The notes under the pieces were generated by a model, which ran no database searches, had not been told where the DNA came from, and was given only the letters and a program-made list of their open reading frames with translations. Position numbers and translations under genes: made by a program. Of a DNA stretch of 64,000 bases, positions 11,335 to 21,365 are shown piece after piece. The stretch's first letter is position 1. Each line of letters opens with the position of its first letter. The stretch is from Alloascoidea africana (Eukaryota; Ascomycota; Alloascoideomycetes; Alloascoideales; Alloascoideaceae), in NCBI GenBank assembly GCA_030581615.1, contig JAKTTT010000005.1, positions 1 through 64,000 of the forward strand, written 5' to 3'.

Positions 11335-11702
11335 TTAATTTGCAACAATTTTACTTCCATTTAATAAATGATTCAACATATTCTGCGATTTTCCAGAGTT
11401 TGTAGGGCCATTCTGCTGATTGTAGAGACCAGGGGGCGGAGGGGTAGCAGTCTTCAATTGGTCCATAAACCCATTTCCACCATTAAATCCGGGCTGTTGA
11501 GACTGTCCTAGCTTATTTGTCAACAACTGCTGGAGATGCTGGTTTGATGCCTGTTGAGCAGTGCTGTTTCCACCGTTTATCCCTTGTTGGAGAATAAACT
11601 GCAAATCGTTAGTAGCCGTCTGGTTTATAGGATACTTTGGATTAGAAGGTACTTGCTGTCTACCTTGCGCCAAAGGAGATATGCTCTGCTGTTGCTGCTG
11701 CT

Positions 11703-11733
<31 letters not shown>

Positions 11734-13506
11734 TTGTTGCAAGGCCTGTTGTAACTGAGCTTTCTGAAGAGCTTGTAACTGCTGAATATTTTGAGGTATA
11801 GCAACCTGTTGCTGTTGCTGTTGTTGCATACTACTCTGCTGCTTTTGTAATAGTTGAAGTTGGAGGAGATGCTGCTGCTGCTGTTGTTGCTGTTCTTCAG
11901 TAGACACTTGAATTTGGGCATTGAAATTCAACGGAGAATCCAAGTCGAGTTTTCTTCCAAGGTTTATGAAGCTGCCTTTTCTCTTACTGAGCAAATTGTT
12001 CATAATTAATTTGGTTGAGTCAGACAGGGTATCTGATTGCAAGTCGGCACTAGTCTGCGGTGTTGTGTCCCTAGTTGCAGTAATATCAAAATGGAAAAAT
12101 GGAGGCACTTTCTTCAATTCATTCAGCCAATTATCATCACTAGTCGACTTCGAATCGGTGTTCGGGGTTGAGGACTCGCACCAAATTCGTGCTATGGTAG
12201 AAGACAAATGGTATTTTGGAAAATTCTTGTTATTAACAGACAGCGACTCCATGCACTCAGATAGAAAAACTATTGCAGGATCAAGAGGTTCCGGTTCCGG
12301 TTCAGATACCAAAACCGAAGAGAGGATCGATGCTGATATCGATGATGGGGTCGATGTCACTGTGACAGAACTAGCTGAGCCTGTCGCATTTGTTGCTGAA
12401 CTCGAATTACTACTACTAGCAATGGTTGTCGATGAACGCTTGGATGCAAACGGGGGGAAGGAAGTCGAGGTTGGAGGCGCAGTTGGGGTACTAGGCGTAG
12501 AGATTGTTTGTGACTTGTGGAGAGTGTTGGATCTAGTTGCCCAAGACGCGGTTGGCGGTAAAGCAGAACCATGGTCTTCTGAATGAGCATGCTGCTGATG
12601 ATGACTTGAAAAATGAGAACTATGAGCGTGATGAACACTGCTGTTGCTTATAGCAGGACTAGACGAATTATGGGGCTCCCGCTTTGTCTGTCCCATTTTT
12701 AATCCTTGCCTAGTTGACAAATCCTGCCGAGTATACGAATCAGCTTCTTCGCCAGGTTCATGAAGAAACATACAGTTCGGGTTCTGGCATTGCTGGCCTC
12801 TGAGATAAGAGCTACAGTACTTGGTAGTACCATAAGCAGCCCTCAATATCTTGCCGTCGTTGATAGAACCGTCCACAGCAGCAATACACCTTGTGGCGTC
12901 TTCCTTGCGGGCAAATGTCACATAGACCCCAAGCCCAAGCGTCCCATTCGCGTTTGTTTTCTTGTTTATAACAATCTTGTTGATTTTCCCATACTGTCCA
13001 AAAAACTGATCTCCTCTTAGGGTATTATGTAACTCTTCCGTTGGGATATTGGGATTCAATCCAACCACATACACTAGGTTTTTCTGTATCACTCTCATAC
13101 CAGCCAAATGACGCCTAGAGTTTTGTTCGCTCTCCCGCTTCTCCTTTTCCCGCTGCTTCTTTTCGCGATCCTTTCTGGCTTGCTTGTCCTGGTGTCGTTT
13201 GTAGTCCTCAGGTGTGATTTCCTCATATCTGACGCTTGCATCATCGTATGGACGTCGACAAGCTGGACATTTCCCATTTAACTGAGGATTTTGCCGAATA
13301 TTGTTGTAGCAGAATTGACAGATCTGATATCCGCAAGGGCAAGGATAAAACGATTTATCATATATATCCATTTCCTCCACACAAAGAGGACTTTGAAAAA
13401 TTTGAAGTTAGTAATCGTTAAAGGGGGAGCACAGATACCAACTTTCCACTTACCAGCTGTCCTCCTCGTCATCAGAAATAAATGAATCATCGTCAACAAT
13501 CGTCAT
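11335..13506 (-). CDS. NOT4: CCR4-NOT subunit and RING E3 ubiquitin ligase Not4, two exons
   Basis: Ubiquitin ligase of CCR4-NOT, linking mRNA decay, ribosome quality control and transcription. Exon 1 (13454-13506) reads MTIVDDDSFISDDEEDS plus two bases of a cysteine codon; exon 2 is 11335-13390. The 63-base intron (GTAAGT, TACTAAC, CAAAG) therefore splits the first zinc ligand codon. Total 702 residues. The C4C4 RING spans about 18-62 (CPLC, CPCGYQICQFC, CPAC). Next come a basic coiled linker, an RRM from about 125 (LVYVVGLNP) and a CCCH-like finger (CSSYLRGQQCQNPNC). The second half is Ser/Thr-rich, then has several polyglutamine tracts. The C-terminal half is less conserved than the RING. 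Divergent from MED17. Confidence 0.95.
11683..11905. repeat. CAG/CTG-type trinucleotide repeats coding for polyglutamine in NOT4
   Basis: Three blocks of alternating TGC and TGT/TGTTG triplets (about 11689-11741, 11808-11829 and 11868-11892) encode runs of up to about 18 glutamines in Not4. Codon mixing of CAG and CAA is visible, which tends to stabilise such tracts. Length variation between strains is likely. Confidence 0.85.
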
Positions 13507-13925
13507 GATGTATTTTGGGGGATAGAACTAGAGGCTCAAGCTTATCGTAGTAAACACGGGGCCAGCTTCTGTATCAAAGTCGTGGTAATGACTGACCAGA
13601 ACAGGACGAGGAGACAAATGTTCATAAAGGAGAGAGAGTCACGTGTGCACAAGTCGCCTGGCGGAGCGCGCATAGACTCCCAGAAACAAGCCAAAAAGTG
13701 ATGCCAGTTGCTCCACCAGGAACTGAAAGTAGATCTTCTCTTGAGGTTTGAAAAGTGCGAGTGGCAGAAGGTTCTGGGTGTTTGCTAGTGCCGTCACATT
13801 GCTGTTCTGCGAATTGGTGGTTGAGTATCTCTGGTTGCTGATGTTTGAGTCTCCCCTGCGATACTGCACCCATAGCTACTGTCTCATCACCCAATTCTGT
13901 CTTCTACTTGGCATCAAACACTACT
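13507..13925. promoter_or_regulatory. Divergent NOT4/MED17 promoter with GTCACGTG site
   Basis: A 419-base shared promoter. It contains GTCACGTG at 13638-13645, a perfect match to the core of Cbf1-type bHLH sites. No open frame with support lies here. Confidence 0.6.
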
Positions 13926-15757
13926 ATGACAGATGCGAAAGACTCTGGAGAAAATGACAGTCTCAAAGCATCGGATATAATGCTGTCTCTGGATTTACTA
14001 TCGGATAACTCTGGGCTTAGAGACAGTGCTGACGCGTCACTTCAGGATGAGTATGCTTTTACGGCTCTCCCCCGAAATGAATCTCATTTGTTAACACTTT
14101 TAGATCAGATCTGCTTCCCCATTGCCTGTTCTGATTTCGCGGATAATCGCAGAGCGAGGGTCTTTTACAAGTCTCACGGAACAGTCTCTTCGCGAGGAAA
14201 TTGAAAACGAAGAATTTGCTCCAGAGAAACCAAGCGGTGAGCGTTTTGACTTTTCAGATTCACCTACGACTACAAATGTCGATAATGCACCTACAAACGA
14301 CTCTCAGTATCCCAGCACGATAGAGCAATTTAACAATACAAGATCCAAAATTCTAAAACTTGTTTCGTAAGTTCTGGTTACCTCTTTGGCAACTTCAACC
14401 AACGCTAACTCTTGCTCCAAGTGCTGCTCAAAACGAGTCATCGTTATCTCTAGACTATATATCTCTATTGATATCATGTGTTCGACCAGCTGCTGGAACG
14501 GTATCCATGTCTCCTCACTTACGGCAACATGTTGCTGTGGGTTCACTAGGAGCAGATAGAATTCAGCCTCCTCCGGTAGAAGAGAATCCAGAGATTGGCA
14601 TAGGTTGGAAACTGGAAGCTCTGAAGAGGGCTTCTAGCATTCTTTCTGGGGCTGCAACCGGACTAAAAGAAGAGGTCGATAGAGAACGAAGCTACTGGGA
14701 TTATATCTGCAGTATTTCTTGTAGTAATGAAATCCTCTTCAAACTGAGGACAGGGTCAACCAGGGCAATTGGAGTAAAGTACGGGTTTGGAGATGCCGGA
14801 TCGACTTACTTTAACAAGGGCATTGCAGTTTTAAGAAGAGGATCAGATGGTGCCATTTTTTTCAAACCAGAAGCATCACAGAAACGAGTCAAGATAGTGA
14901 AAGCCACTATATTTTCTAGGGTGAATGGAGAGTTGATAAAATCTTGTGAATCTTCAACGAGTGGTGACAAAATCCTGGGCCCACTCACAGATAACATTGC
15001 TGATCTGATTGAAAGAGAACGGAACATTTTGTTTGAAGAAGAGTTATACCACGAATTGCTAAGAGAAGCCAGAGATCTTAGCTCTTCTAAAGTAGTAGTT
15101 ACGTTTGACACGATTACAGTGGATTTGTTTGATGAAGTTCTTGAAATCGAGTTTGCAGACGCAGATGATGCAACTCTGTCAGAATTGGCTATGCCTCCTC
15201 GAGCTGAGGACACTTCATTTGGGAACCGAGCCAATCTCATATGTGTTTTGTTTAGATTATTACTGTGCCATTCTCATGAGAGGAACAGAAAGCAAAAAGC
15301 AAGAGCACCTCTACCATTGGATTCCTCGGTTAAAAAGACATATGAACCGGCAAGAATTCTGAGTCCATTTATAAGATACATAAAGTTTCATTATTTTTTG
15401 AAGATTCTGAAAAACTCTCTAGAAGAGTTGACAACGGCCTACCATCCCACGGTCTCCTTAAACCTGGAGAACAATCAGAAGGATTATCCAAAGGAAGGAA
15501 CTGAAACTCCTATTGCAAGAAAGTTTTTGGTGTGTCCTTCAGCGAGGGTAGAAGTCGACTTTAAAGATTTTGGCTTGAGATTTGACATTGGGCTTTCGCT
15601 TCCTTCGGCAACACAATCATTTGAGTATTCGATCAAAGGGACGAAATATGGTCCAGAGGAACAGGCAAAGTTTGCCACGCCCTTGTTTAACGATCTGAGA
15701 AGTGTGGAGGACTACCTTAAATGGGCGATCAAAAAATATATAAAACATCCTGTTTAA
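13926..15757 (+). CDS. MED17: Mediator head subunit 17, three exons
   Basis: Scaffold subunit of the Mediator head module (yeast Srb4), required for RNA polymerase II initiation. Exons 13926-14050, 14109-14366 and 14422-15757 join in frame to 572 residues. Both introns are very short: 58 bases (donor GTATGC, branch GTTAAC, acceptor CAG) and 55 bases (donor GTAAGT, branch GCTAAC, acceptor CAAG). Conserved blocks: LPVLISRIIAERG, LREEIENEE, the LSLDYISLLISCV helix, GWKLEALKRAS, the YGFGDAGSTYFNKGIAVLRR block and the terminal EDYLKWAIKKYI, matching yeast Srb4 order. The first acceptor was chosen because TTTTAG five bases earlier gives the wrong frame. Confidence 0.93.
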
Positions 15758-17034
15758 ACTGCTTTTTTGATGTATATTTTTAACAGCAATTGGTTGTAAT
15801 CTTATTGTAAACAGTTCCTAATGTTGAACTGAACAGTAAACCCTTGAACATTCATCTAAAGTTTGGAATAGAGGAGAGTTTCAAAAAAAAAGCCTAGTTT
15901 CCCGATTATCAATATGAAGATCGTGTACAAGACTTTTTCTCGAGGATCTGTCAAACAATGCTCGTATCTGAGAACTATTTCAATGACTGGTATTCTATTT
16001 GTCTACTGATTCTGCAAGTCAGATCAATAATTAGGTGGGTCAGGGGTCCCGCGAAGTCATGAGATTTTATCTGTTTATTCTATTTTGTGCCTTGTTGGTA
16101 ACTCTGCTTTAAGATGAGGCCATTGATCATTACTAACCCTATTTATTCTGTTTTCTACTGGCGTCACTATTTCAAATTGGGGGGATCACTTTTCCGAAGC
16201 AAATGTTGACTCTGATCCTACCAGAATTATTATCCTAATGGTTAAAACAAGGAAACATTACAATGCGTGAGGAGTTGTTGCACATGGCATATTCAAAGAG
16301 CGAGCGATTCCCAGCATAATGATGATCAGCTCATCCACCTAACTGTGAGGCTGATCTTTGGAAACAGCGCGTCAAAATTCTTTTTTGAGACCACCACTAT
16401 TTTGACGTGGGTGGATGATCGAGGGCAAAAATTACCAAAAAGCGCTTAAACTAGAATATAATATTTACGCCATTTTGGTTTGTTTCCATAGCTTCTGGTT
16501 AATAGCGCGTACGCTACTTGAGGAGTATCTACCACACAGTACCGGAATACATCGTATGCCATACTGTGTCTGAAACCCTTCTCATATTCCGAGGGAAGGA
16601 TCTAGACTAAGGGGAGAGAGAGAAGACGAAAAAGAAAAATGGCTTTGGGCAATGAGCATCACAGCTGGTTTTGGAATAATATTGCGGTGTCGATACAAAT
16701 TTTTTATTTGTGTTTTCCTTCGGAATAATTAGGGTATCAGATCGATCAGATTAGCTGCTTACGGAAATCGTGCTGCTTGCGGCGATGGCATGACGGGCGG
16801 TTTTTGGCCCATCTCGGCCATTCTCAGTTTTCGATGCGCATACAGGGGCAGAGGCGAAAGTTTTATTACTTGTGGTCGTACGTTTTTCGCGACCTAGAGC
16901 TTCCGTGCTTAAACTCCGGAGCTCCAGGTGCCACGATATGGATATTTAAAAAGACTCTTTCTTGCCAGATTTTTCTTCCCCTTCTCTTATCACGTCTTCT
17001 ATCAATCAATATCATCTCAGGTTTCTTCGCTAAA
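15758..17034. other. Intergenic region downstream of MED17
   Basis: About 1.3 kb between MED17 and the small mitochondrial-type gene. The right half presumably holds the promoter of the next gene, with TATTTAAA-like sequence near 16943. Short open frames (60 codons) show no recognisable domain. No RNA gene or transposon was recognised. Confidence 0.45.
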
Positions 17035-17586
17035 ATGGTCTCTCCCATGTCTCTCATTAGGGTAAACACTTTCAGGTTACTTCAAAGTGTCGGAAAGGTT
17101 AATATGCCATTAAGAACCCTGAGTACAACTACACGACTATCTGCTCCTGGAGCCGCCGCCGCACTTCGTGTTAGCAATCCAGCACCAACTCCCGCCCCTA
17201 AAATGTCAGACGATGAGATGAACGCGAGACTCCTTGGAGAGTTTGAAGGAATTATCGATCTCACTGGAGGAGAGAACGTTTTTGAAAAGCCAAGTGAAAC
17301 TTACAGGCAAATCCCCGAGGATTCAGATTTTATCGATAAGCACTATGAACAACTCAAGCATTATCGCCATGTACTGGGTCAGCCTTTTGCCAAGTTTAAC
17401 TGTGCCAAAGAACTGATTACGGAAATTGCCAAGCTTCAAGAAAACCCATACGAAGACTTACAGTTTGTCAGATTTGTCAGAGACCTGAAAACTACACTTA
17501 GGTCAAATGGAGGTCATCTCTTTGCCCTGGATCTGGTGCTTCAGAATATGGAAGTGTTTGCCAGCTTTGAAAGGAATCGAAAATAA
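17035..17586 (+). CDS. Probable mitochondrial protein of unknown function
   Basis: Reading frame of 183 residues from ATG 17035 (MVSPMSLIRVNTFRLL). The first 45 residues are rich in Arg, Ser, Thr and Leu and lack acidic residues (for example LRTLSTTTRLSAPG), a typical mitochondrial presequence, followed by an Ala/Pro linker. The remaining 130 residues are charged and predicted helical (MNARLLGEFEGI; FIDKHYEQLKHYRHVLG; FVRFVRDLKTTLRSNGG). I do not recognise the family. The frame is open about 86 codons upstream of this ATG but only with non-ATG starts. Convergent with JHD2. A real gene is likely from the clean presequence and ending. Confidence 0.75.
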   Translation: MVSPMSLIRVNTFRLLQSVGKVNMPLRTLSTTTRLSAPGAAAALRVSNPAPTPAPKMSDDEMNARLLGEFEGIIDLTGGENVFEKPSETYRQIPEDSDFIDKHYEQLKHYRHVLGQPFAKFNCAKELITEIAKLQENPYEDLQFVRFVRDLKTTLRSNGGHLFALDLVLQNMEVFASFERNRK

Positions 17587-17691
17587 AAAACCCTTTATTA
17601 ATAAACCATCATGCTATTATTATTCACGCCTAACATCAGATATTAATTTTATATATAATCACTGGGAAAAATTCATTTGGAAATGCTATTG

Positions 17692-19929
17692 TTACTCTCG
17701 TCGCGCTCGTTTGCGTCGTTTTAAACTACTAAGTAAAGACTCATTCAATCCCAAGAGCTCAGAATCTGTCATCCTCACACATAATGTCAGTGAAGGAATC
17801 ATGCCTCCATCATTTAATGACTCCAGTTTCGCTCTAGTAGTTTTTTTCTCCATCATGGACATGAAATCATCTAAACAATAAATTACCTTACGTTGATTTG
17901 TCCGTGTTTGAACAGTGATGTTAGAGAGATAGGTGAACCAATTGCATAGAGAACACGTCCTCTCGGCTTCATCCAAGTCTTCTTCGACTTTTTTTATGTT
18001 AATATGAGGAAACCTCGTCCTGATGAGCTTTCTCTTCTCAATTTCTTCTTTGTAAATGACTCGCAAAACTGGTTCCACCCATTCAATCACCTGAACGTCA
18101 TTTTCCACCAGTGCTGTTCGCGTTATTAATTGATCAAACGCAAATATAGCATGTCTTTTGTATAATCTGTAGTAACTCAAAGATTGGAGTCCATAAGTTA
18201 TCCACTGAGGAGGTGCAAAGTTAACGGCCTCGTTCAGATTAAAACCATGGTTAAAGCCAGCATGGTAAGACTTTGGGAACGTTACTATAAATTCACCAGG
18301 TCGCTGATCGGCTGCGTAACAGTTAATCCCATTCTCAATTATTCTTTTCGGATTGTATAAAGATGTCAACTGTAGCAGTAGATCAGGCTCGTTATCAAAC
18401 AGATCAGGAACGGTTTGCTTCACCAAAGCTTCAAAAAGCTCAGAATCTTCTCCCGGAATAGCGTACCAAGTTTTGGTATCACCAAAGTGTTGGTAATTGA
18501 TACTAAAAGTAAAATGGTCTTCATTGTGCCAACAAAAGGCAGAGAACATCATTCCAGCGTAAAGCCAGGGAGAACTCATCCCAGAGATGGTTGTTTCTGC
18601 ATATCTAAGTAGAGACTTGGGTAACACAGGAAGGACATTTAAATTCCAAGGGTGATAAGAATACTGGTCATTGGGATGCTTTTCTGCATAGGGGAACACG
18701 GATCGTTGAACATCGGAATGAATGTCTGCACCATAGTCAACCTCTACAGTTTCATCAACAGAATCTACCAGTCTCCAAAACTCCCTTTCTATAGCAGTTT
18801 CCTGTCTGTACAAATCATGGGGGTTTTGAGTTTCTACCGTGGGTATCGGAAGTTTCAAGCGTTTAAAGTAATCATTTCGGAAAGTATCGCAATACTCTTG
18901 ATAGGTTTCAATTGTATAAATATCTCCTTCTTTAAATCCGTATTTGTCATGGGACAAAAGACATTTATCGCAATACCAATCATGCTCAGGTATATCATCC
19001 ATCTTGGGACTTAAACACGACAAGTGATAAGGGGTATCACATCCATCGCAAACGACCACGTTCTGACAAGTTCCTTTCCTCTTGCAAACGCTGCAGGTCA
19101 GATCTTCTTCATCTTCTGAACCCGTTTGGTAATAATCATAACCAGTCTCGGTGTTGTCTACATCTCCAGAAGGCTCTTCTTCCTCCTCCTCTTCTTCTTC
19201 ATCTTCGGCAGTTACAATTTCCTGTGATTCACGTTCTTCTTTACGGCTTTTGCTATATGCAAGAACTTTTTGTTCCACAAACTCTCGATAAGGGTTGATC
19301 AACCGAAAATATAGCGCCTTCACTTCATCCGCAAAAAGACGTTGCTCAGGAAGAGAGAGAAACTTGCATATTTGAATCCAATTGTCAGGGTCGACATCAA
19401 TTGCTTCTATCCCCCCATTACTGCTTATGATTCTGTCCAAATGGTATAGGTTCACTCTTCTCCCTCCAATTTCTGGAGTTGTAATCTGTGATGCATCTAA
19501 GGGTTCAAGGCTGGTGATATCTGGATGTCGAAGCAGAGAAGGATCAGTGCCATAAGTGCAATGGTATTTGACCAGTTTGTCTAAAAGCCTCCGTTCCGCT
19601 CTTGTTATTGCTCCCATGGTACTAACCTCTTGTTTTCTCGTTTCAAAGTAGAATCCTTTTTCCAAGATAATTCGAGGATTCCAGGACTCTGGGGGCACCA
19701 CTTTAACAATCCCGTACTTTCTACCGATAGCATCGAGGCTTTCTATATACTTTATCGGGTCGTTAAATTCGGTTTCTGTTGGAAACAGCGTGGGAACCTC
19801 TGGTATTCCAAAAGCCCTTTCCTGTTTCGGGACTCTATAGCATGAAGTTTTGCGGCCATAATCAGTTTCCTTGATCTTTACCGGTGCTGAAGTAGGAGAT
19901 AGGTTTATTGTATTGTTACACTTTGACAT
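17692..19929 (-). CDS. JHD2: JmjC histone H3K4 demethylase (KDM5/Jhd2 family)
   Basis: Fe(II)/2-oxoglutarate oxygenase that removes methyl groups from histone H3 lysine 4 in chromatin. The 745-residue protein has JmjN at about 41-83 (GIPEVPTLFPTETEFNDPIKY), a region about 110-230 that could be a degenerate ARID, an acidic stretch near 240-255, a PHD finger from about 279 (CSVCKRKGTC, CDGCDTPYHLSC, WYCDKC) and JmjC at about 430-590. Iron ligands are visible: His and Glu in CWHNEDH, and the second His in YHAGFNHGFN. A cysteine-rich segment (CSLCNWF) follows, as in the C5HC2 finger. The catalytic set looks intact. Divergent from PRO3 with 259 bases between. Confidence 0.93.
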   Translation of the reverse strand: MSKCNNTINLSPTSAPVKIKETDYGRKTSCYRVPKQERAFGIPEVPTLFPTETEFNDPIKYIESLDAIGRKYGIVKVVPPESWNPRIILEKGFYFETRKQEVSTMGAITRAERRLLDKLVKYHCTYGTDPSLLRHPDITSLEPLDASQITTPEIGGRRVNLYHLDRIISSNGGIEAIDVDPDNWIQICKFLSLPEQRLFADEVKALYFRLINPYREFVEQKVLAYSKSRKEERESQEIVTAEDEEEEEEEEEPSGDVDNTETGYDYYQTGSEDEEDLTCSVCKRKGTCQNVVVCDGCDTPYHLSCLSPKMDDIPEHDWYCDKCLLSHDKYGFKEGDIYTIETYQEYCDTFRNDYFKRLKLPIPTVETQNPHDLYRQETAIEREFWRLVDSVDETVEVDYGADIHSDVQRSVFPYAEKHPNDQYSYHPWNLNVLPVLPKSLLRYAETTISGMSSPWLYAGMMFSAFCWHNEDHFTFSINYQHFGDTKTWYAIPGEDSELFEALVKQTVPDLFDNEPDLLLQLTSLYNPKRIIENGINCYAADQRPGEFIVTFPKSYHAGFNHGFNLNEAVNFAPPQWITYGLQSLSYYRLYKRHAIFAFDQLITRTALVENDVQVIEWVEPVLRVIYKEEIEKRKLIRTRFPHINIKKVEEDLDEAERTCSLCNWFTYLSNITVQTRTNQRKVIYCLDDFMSMMEKKTTRAKLESLNDGGMIPSLTLCVRMTDSELLGLNESLLSSLKRRKRARRE

Positions 19930-20188
19930 CTATCTCGACGATGAATCCTAGGCTCACCGTGGCATTTGGTTTTTCTGGGGGGTCCTGGTTGTCGCTAGCT
20001 CCTGCTCATAGGAAGGAAAGGAACAAAACCGGGTGAGTTGCTCGCCCGCGTAAAAGAAAGGTGGAGGGGAGATGCCACCGGGAAAAATCTACTTAAGCCG
20101 GGGAAGTCCTGGTGTTCTTCTTCTTTGACACTACACTAAAATCTACTTCATTGTTAGGGGATTGAAAATACATAGATTAAAATCGGAA

Positions 20189-21058
20189 ATGGTTCTTGGT
20201 GAGGTTCGAAACGGATATACTCTCTGCATTTTGGGATGCGGAGTGATGGGCTCTGCTGTTCTCAGTGCTGTGATTCGCAACCTTGAAACGACAGAGGCTG
20301 GCAAAGATGTGCCTCTGCCAAACGAGATTCTATGCTGTGTCAAAGGTGGAGCAGATGTCGTGGCCGAGCAATTTGGAGACAGAGTTGAGGTCTTTGACGA
20401 TGATAACATTACTGCTATCAAGAAAGCCGATGTGATCCTGCTATCCTGCAAACCGTTCCTGGTCGACACAATTATGGCCGAACTCACAGCCGTTGACGGG
20501 TTACTGGAAAACAAATTGATCATGAGCATTGTTGCTGGTAAGACAATTGAACAACTAGTCGCTGTCACTGGCGGCGAGGGCAAGAACCTGGTTGCAAGAG
20601 TCATGACCAACACGCCGGCCCAAATTTGTCAGGGGATGGCAATCGTTTCGTTCCCCAAAGTCAAAGTGCCAGACTCTGGACGCAAAGCCGTGGAGTGGAT
20701 TTTCAACCAGACCGGGCGATGCTTGATTATGGACGAAAAGTACATGGACGTTTCCACTGCTCTGGTGGGATCTGGTCCTGCTTTCTGTTTGCTCTTCATG
20801 GAAGCGCTGATTGATGGAGGAGTCAGAATGGGTCTTCCATTTGATGTCGCTAAGGAATGTGCTGCTCAAGTTTTGGCCGGTACTGGACAACTTGTCCTTG
20901 CCGGAAATCACCCTGCTGTTCTGAGAAACCAGGTTTGTACCCCTGGTGGGACCACCATCGGAGGGCTTTTGGTCATGGAAGATAACAAGATACGAAGTGG
21001 TGTGGCTAGAGCGGTGGAGGAGGCCACCAACATCGCCACATCTCTTGGGAAAAAATAG
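20189..21058 (+). CDS. PRO3: Pyrroline-5-carboxylate reductase
   Basis: Catalyses the NAD(P)H-dependent last step of proline synthesis. The 289-residue frame from ATG 20189 (MVLGEVRNGYTL) has an N-terminal Rossmann motif GCGVMGSAV (about 16-24), the conserved ADVILLSCKP, the MTNTPAQICQGM block, ALVGSGPAF and the C-terminal signature QVCTPGGTTIGGL. Length agrees with the yeast enzyme. The conserved Leu residues encoded by CTG support standard decoding of that codon. Convergent with SIL1. Confidence 0.97.
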   Translation: MVLGEVRNGYTLCILGCGVMGSAVLSAVIRNLETTEAGKDVPLPNEILCCVKGGADVVAEQFGDRVEVFDDDNITAIKKADVILLSCKPFLVDTIMAELTAVDGLLENKLIMSIVAGKTIEQLVAVTGGEGKNLVARVMTNTPAQICQGMAIVSFPKVKVPDSGRKAVEWIFNQTGRCLIMDEKYMDVSTALVGSGPAFCLLFMEALIDGGVRMGLPFDVAKECAAQVLAGTGQLVLAGNHPAVLRNQVCTPGGTTIGGLLVMEDNKIRSGVARAVEEATNIATSLGKK

Positions 21059-21365
21059 ATAGAATGCTGTATTTTTAAACTAGCTTTGACTTGGAAGGGC
21101 ATTACACAAAGGCCTATACATGATACATAGAAATGTAACCATTGAGCTCAAGAAAGCGGACAGGAGTTTCTCCTTGATCGATAGAAAAAGCAGATAATAG
21201 GGATCCGAAGTCTGTTGAAGCCACCAGCAAAAAAATTTCCACAAAAGTACAATTAAAGTTCAAATTACTCATCAAAGTGTACAGTAGGTATAAAAAATCA
21301 AGCAAGGCACTAGCTTTTTAGATTCCATCGAGAAAAATAGACATTCATTACATTTTTTTTTTGTT
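21059..21365. other. Convergent 3' region between PRO3 and SIL1
   Basis: 307 bases with a T-run near 21354-21361. It contains the terminators of two convergent genes and nothing else that I can support. Confidence 0.45.

Noticed and set aside
11941-12586. Plus-strand open frame of over 200 codons opposite NOT4.
   Set aside because: It mirrors the Ser/Thr-rich coding region of NOT4 and has no features of its own.
16777-17034. Longer N-terminus for the small mitochondrial protein.
   Set aside because: It lacks an ATG and would bury the clear presequence that begins at 17035.
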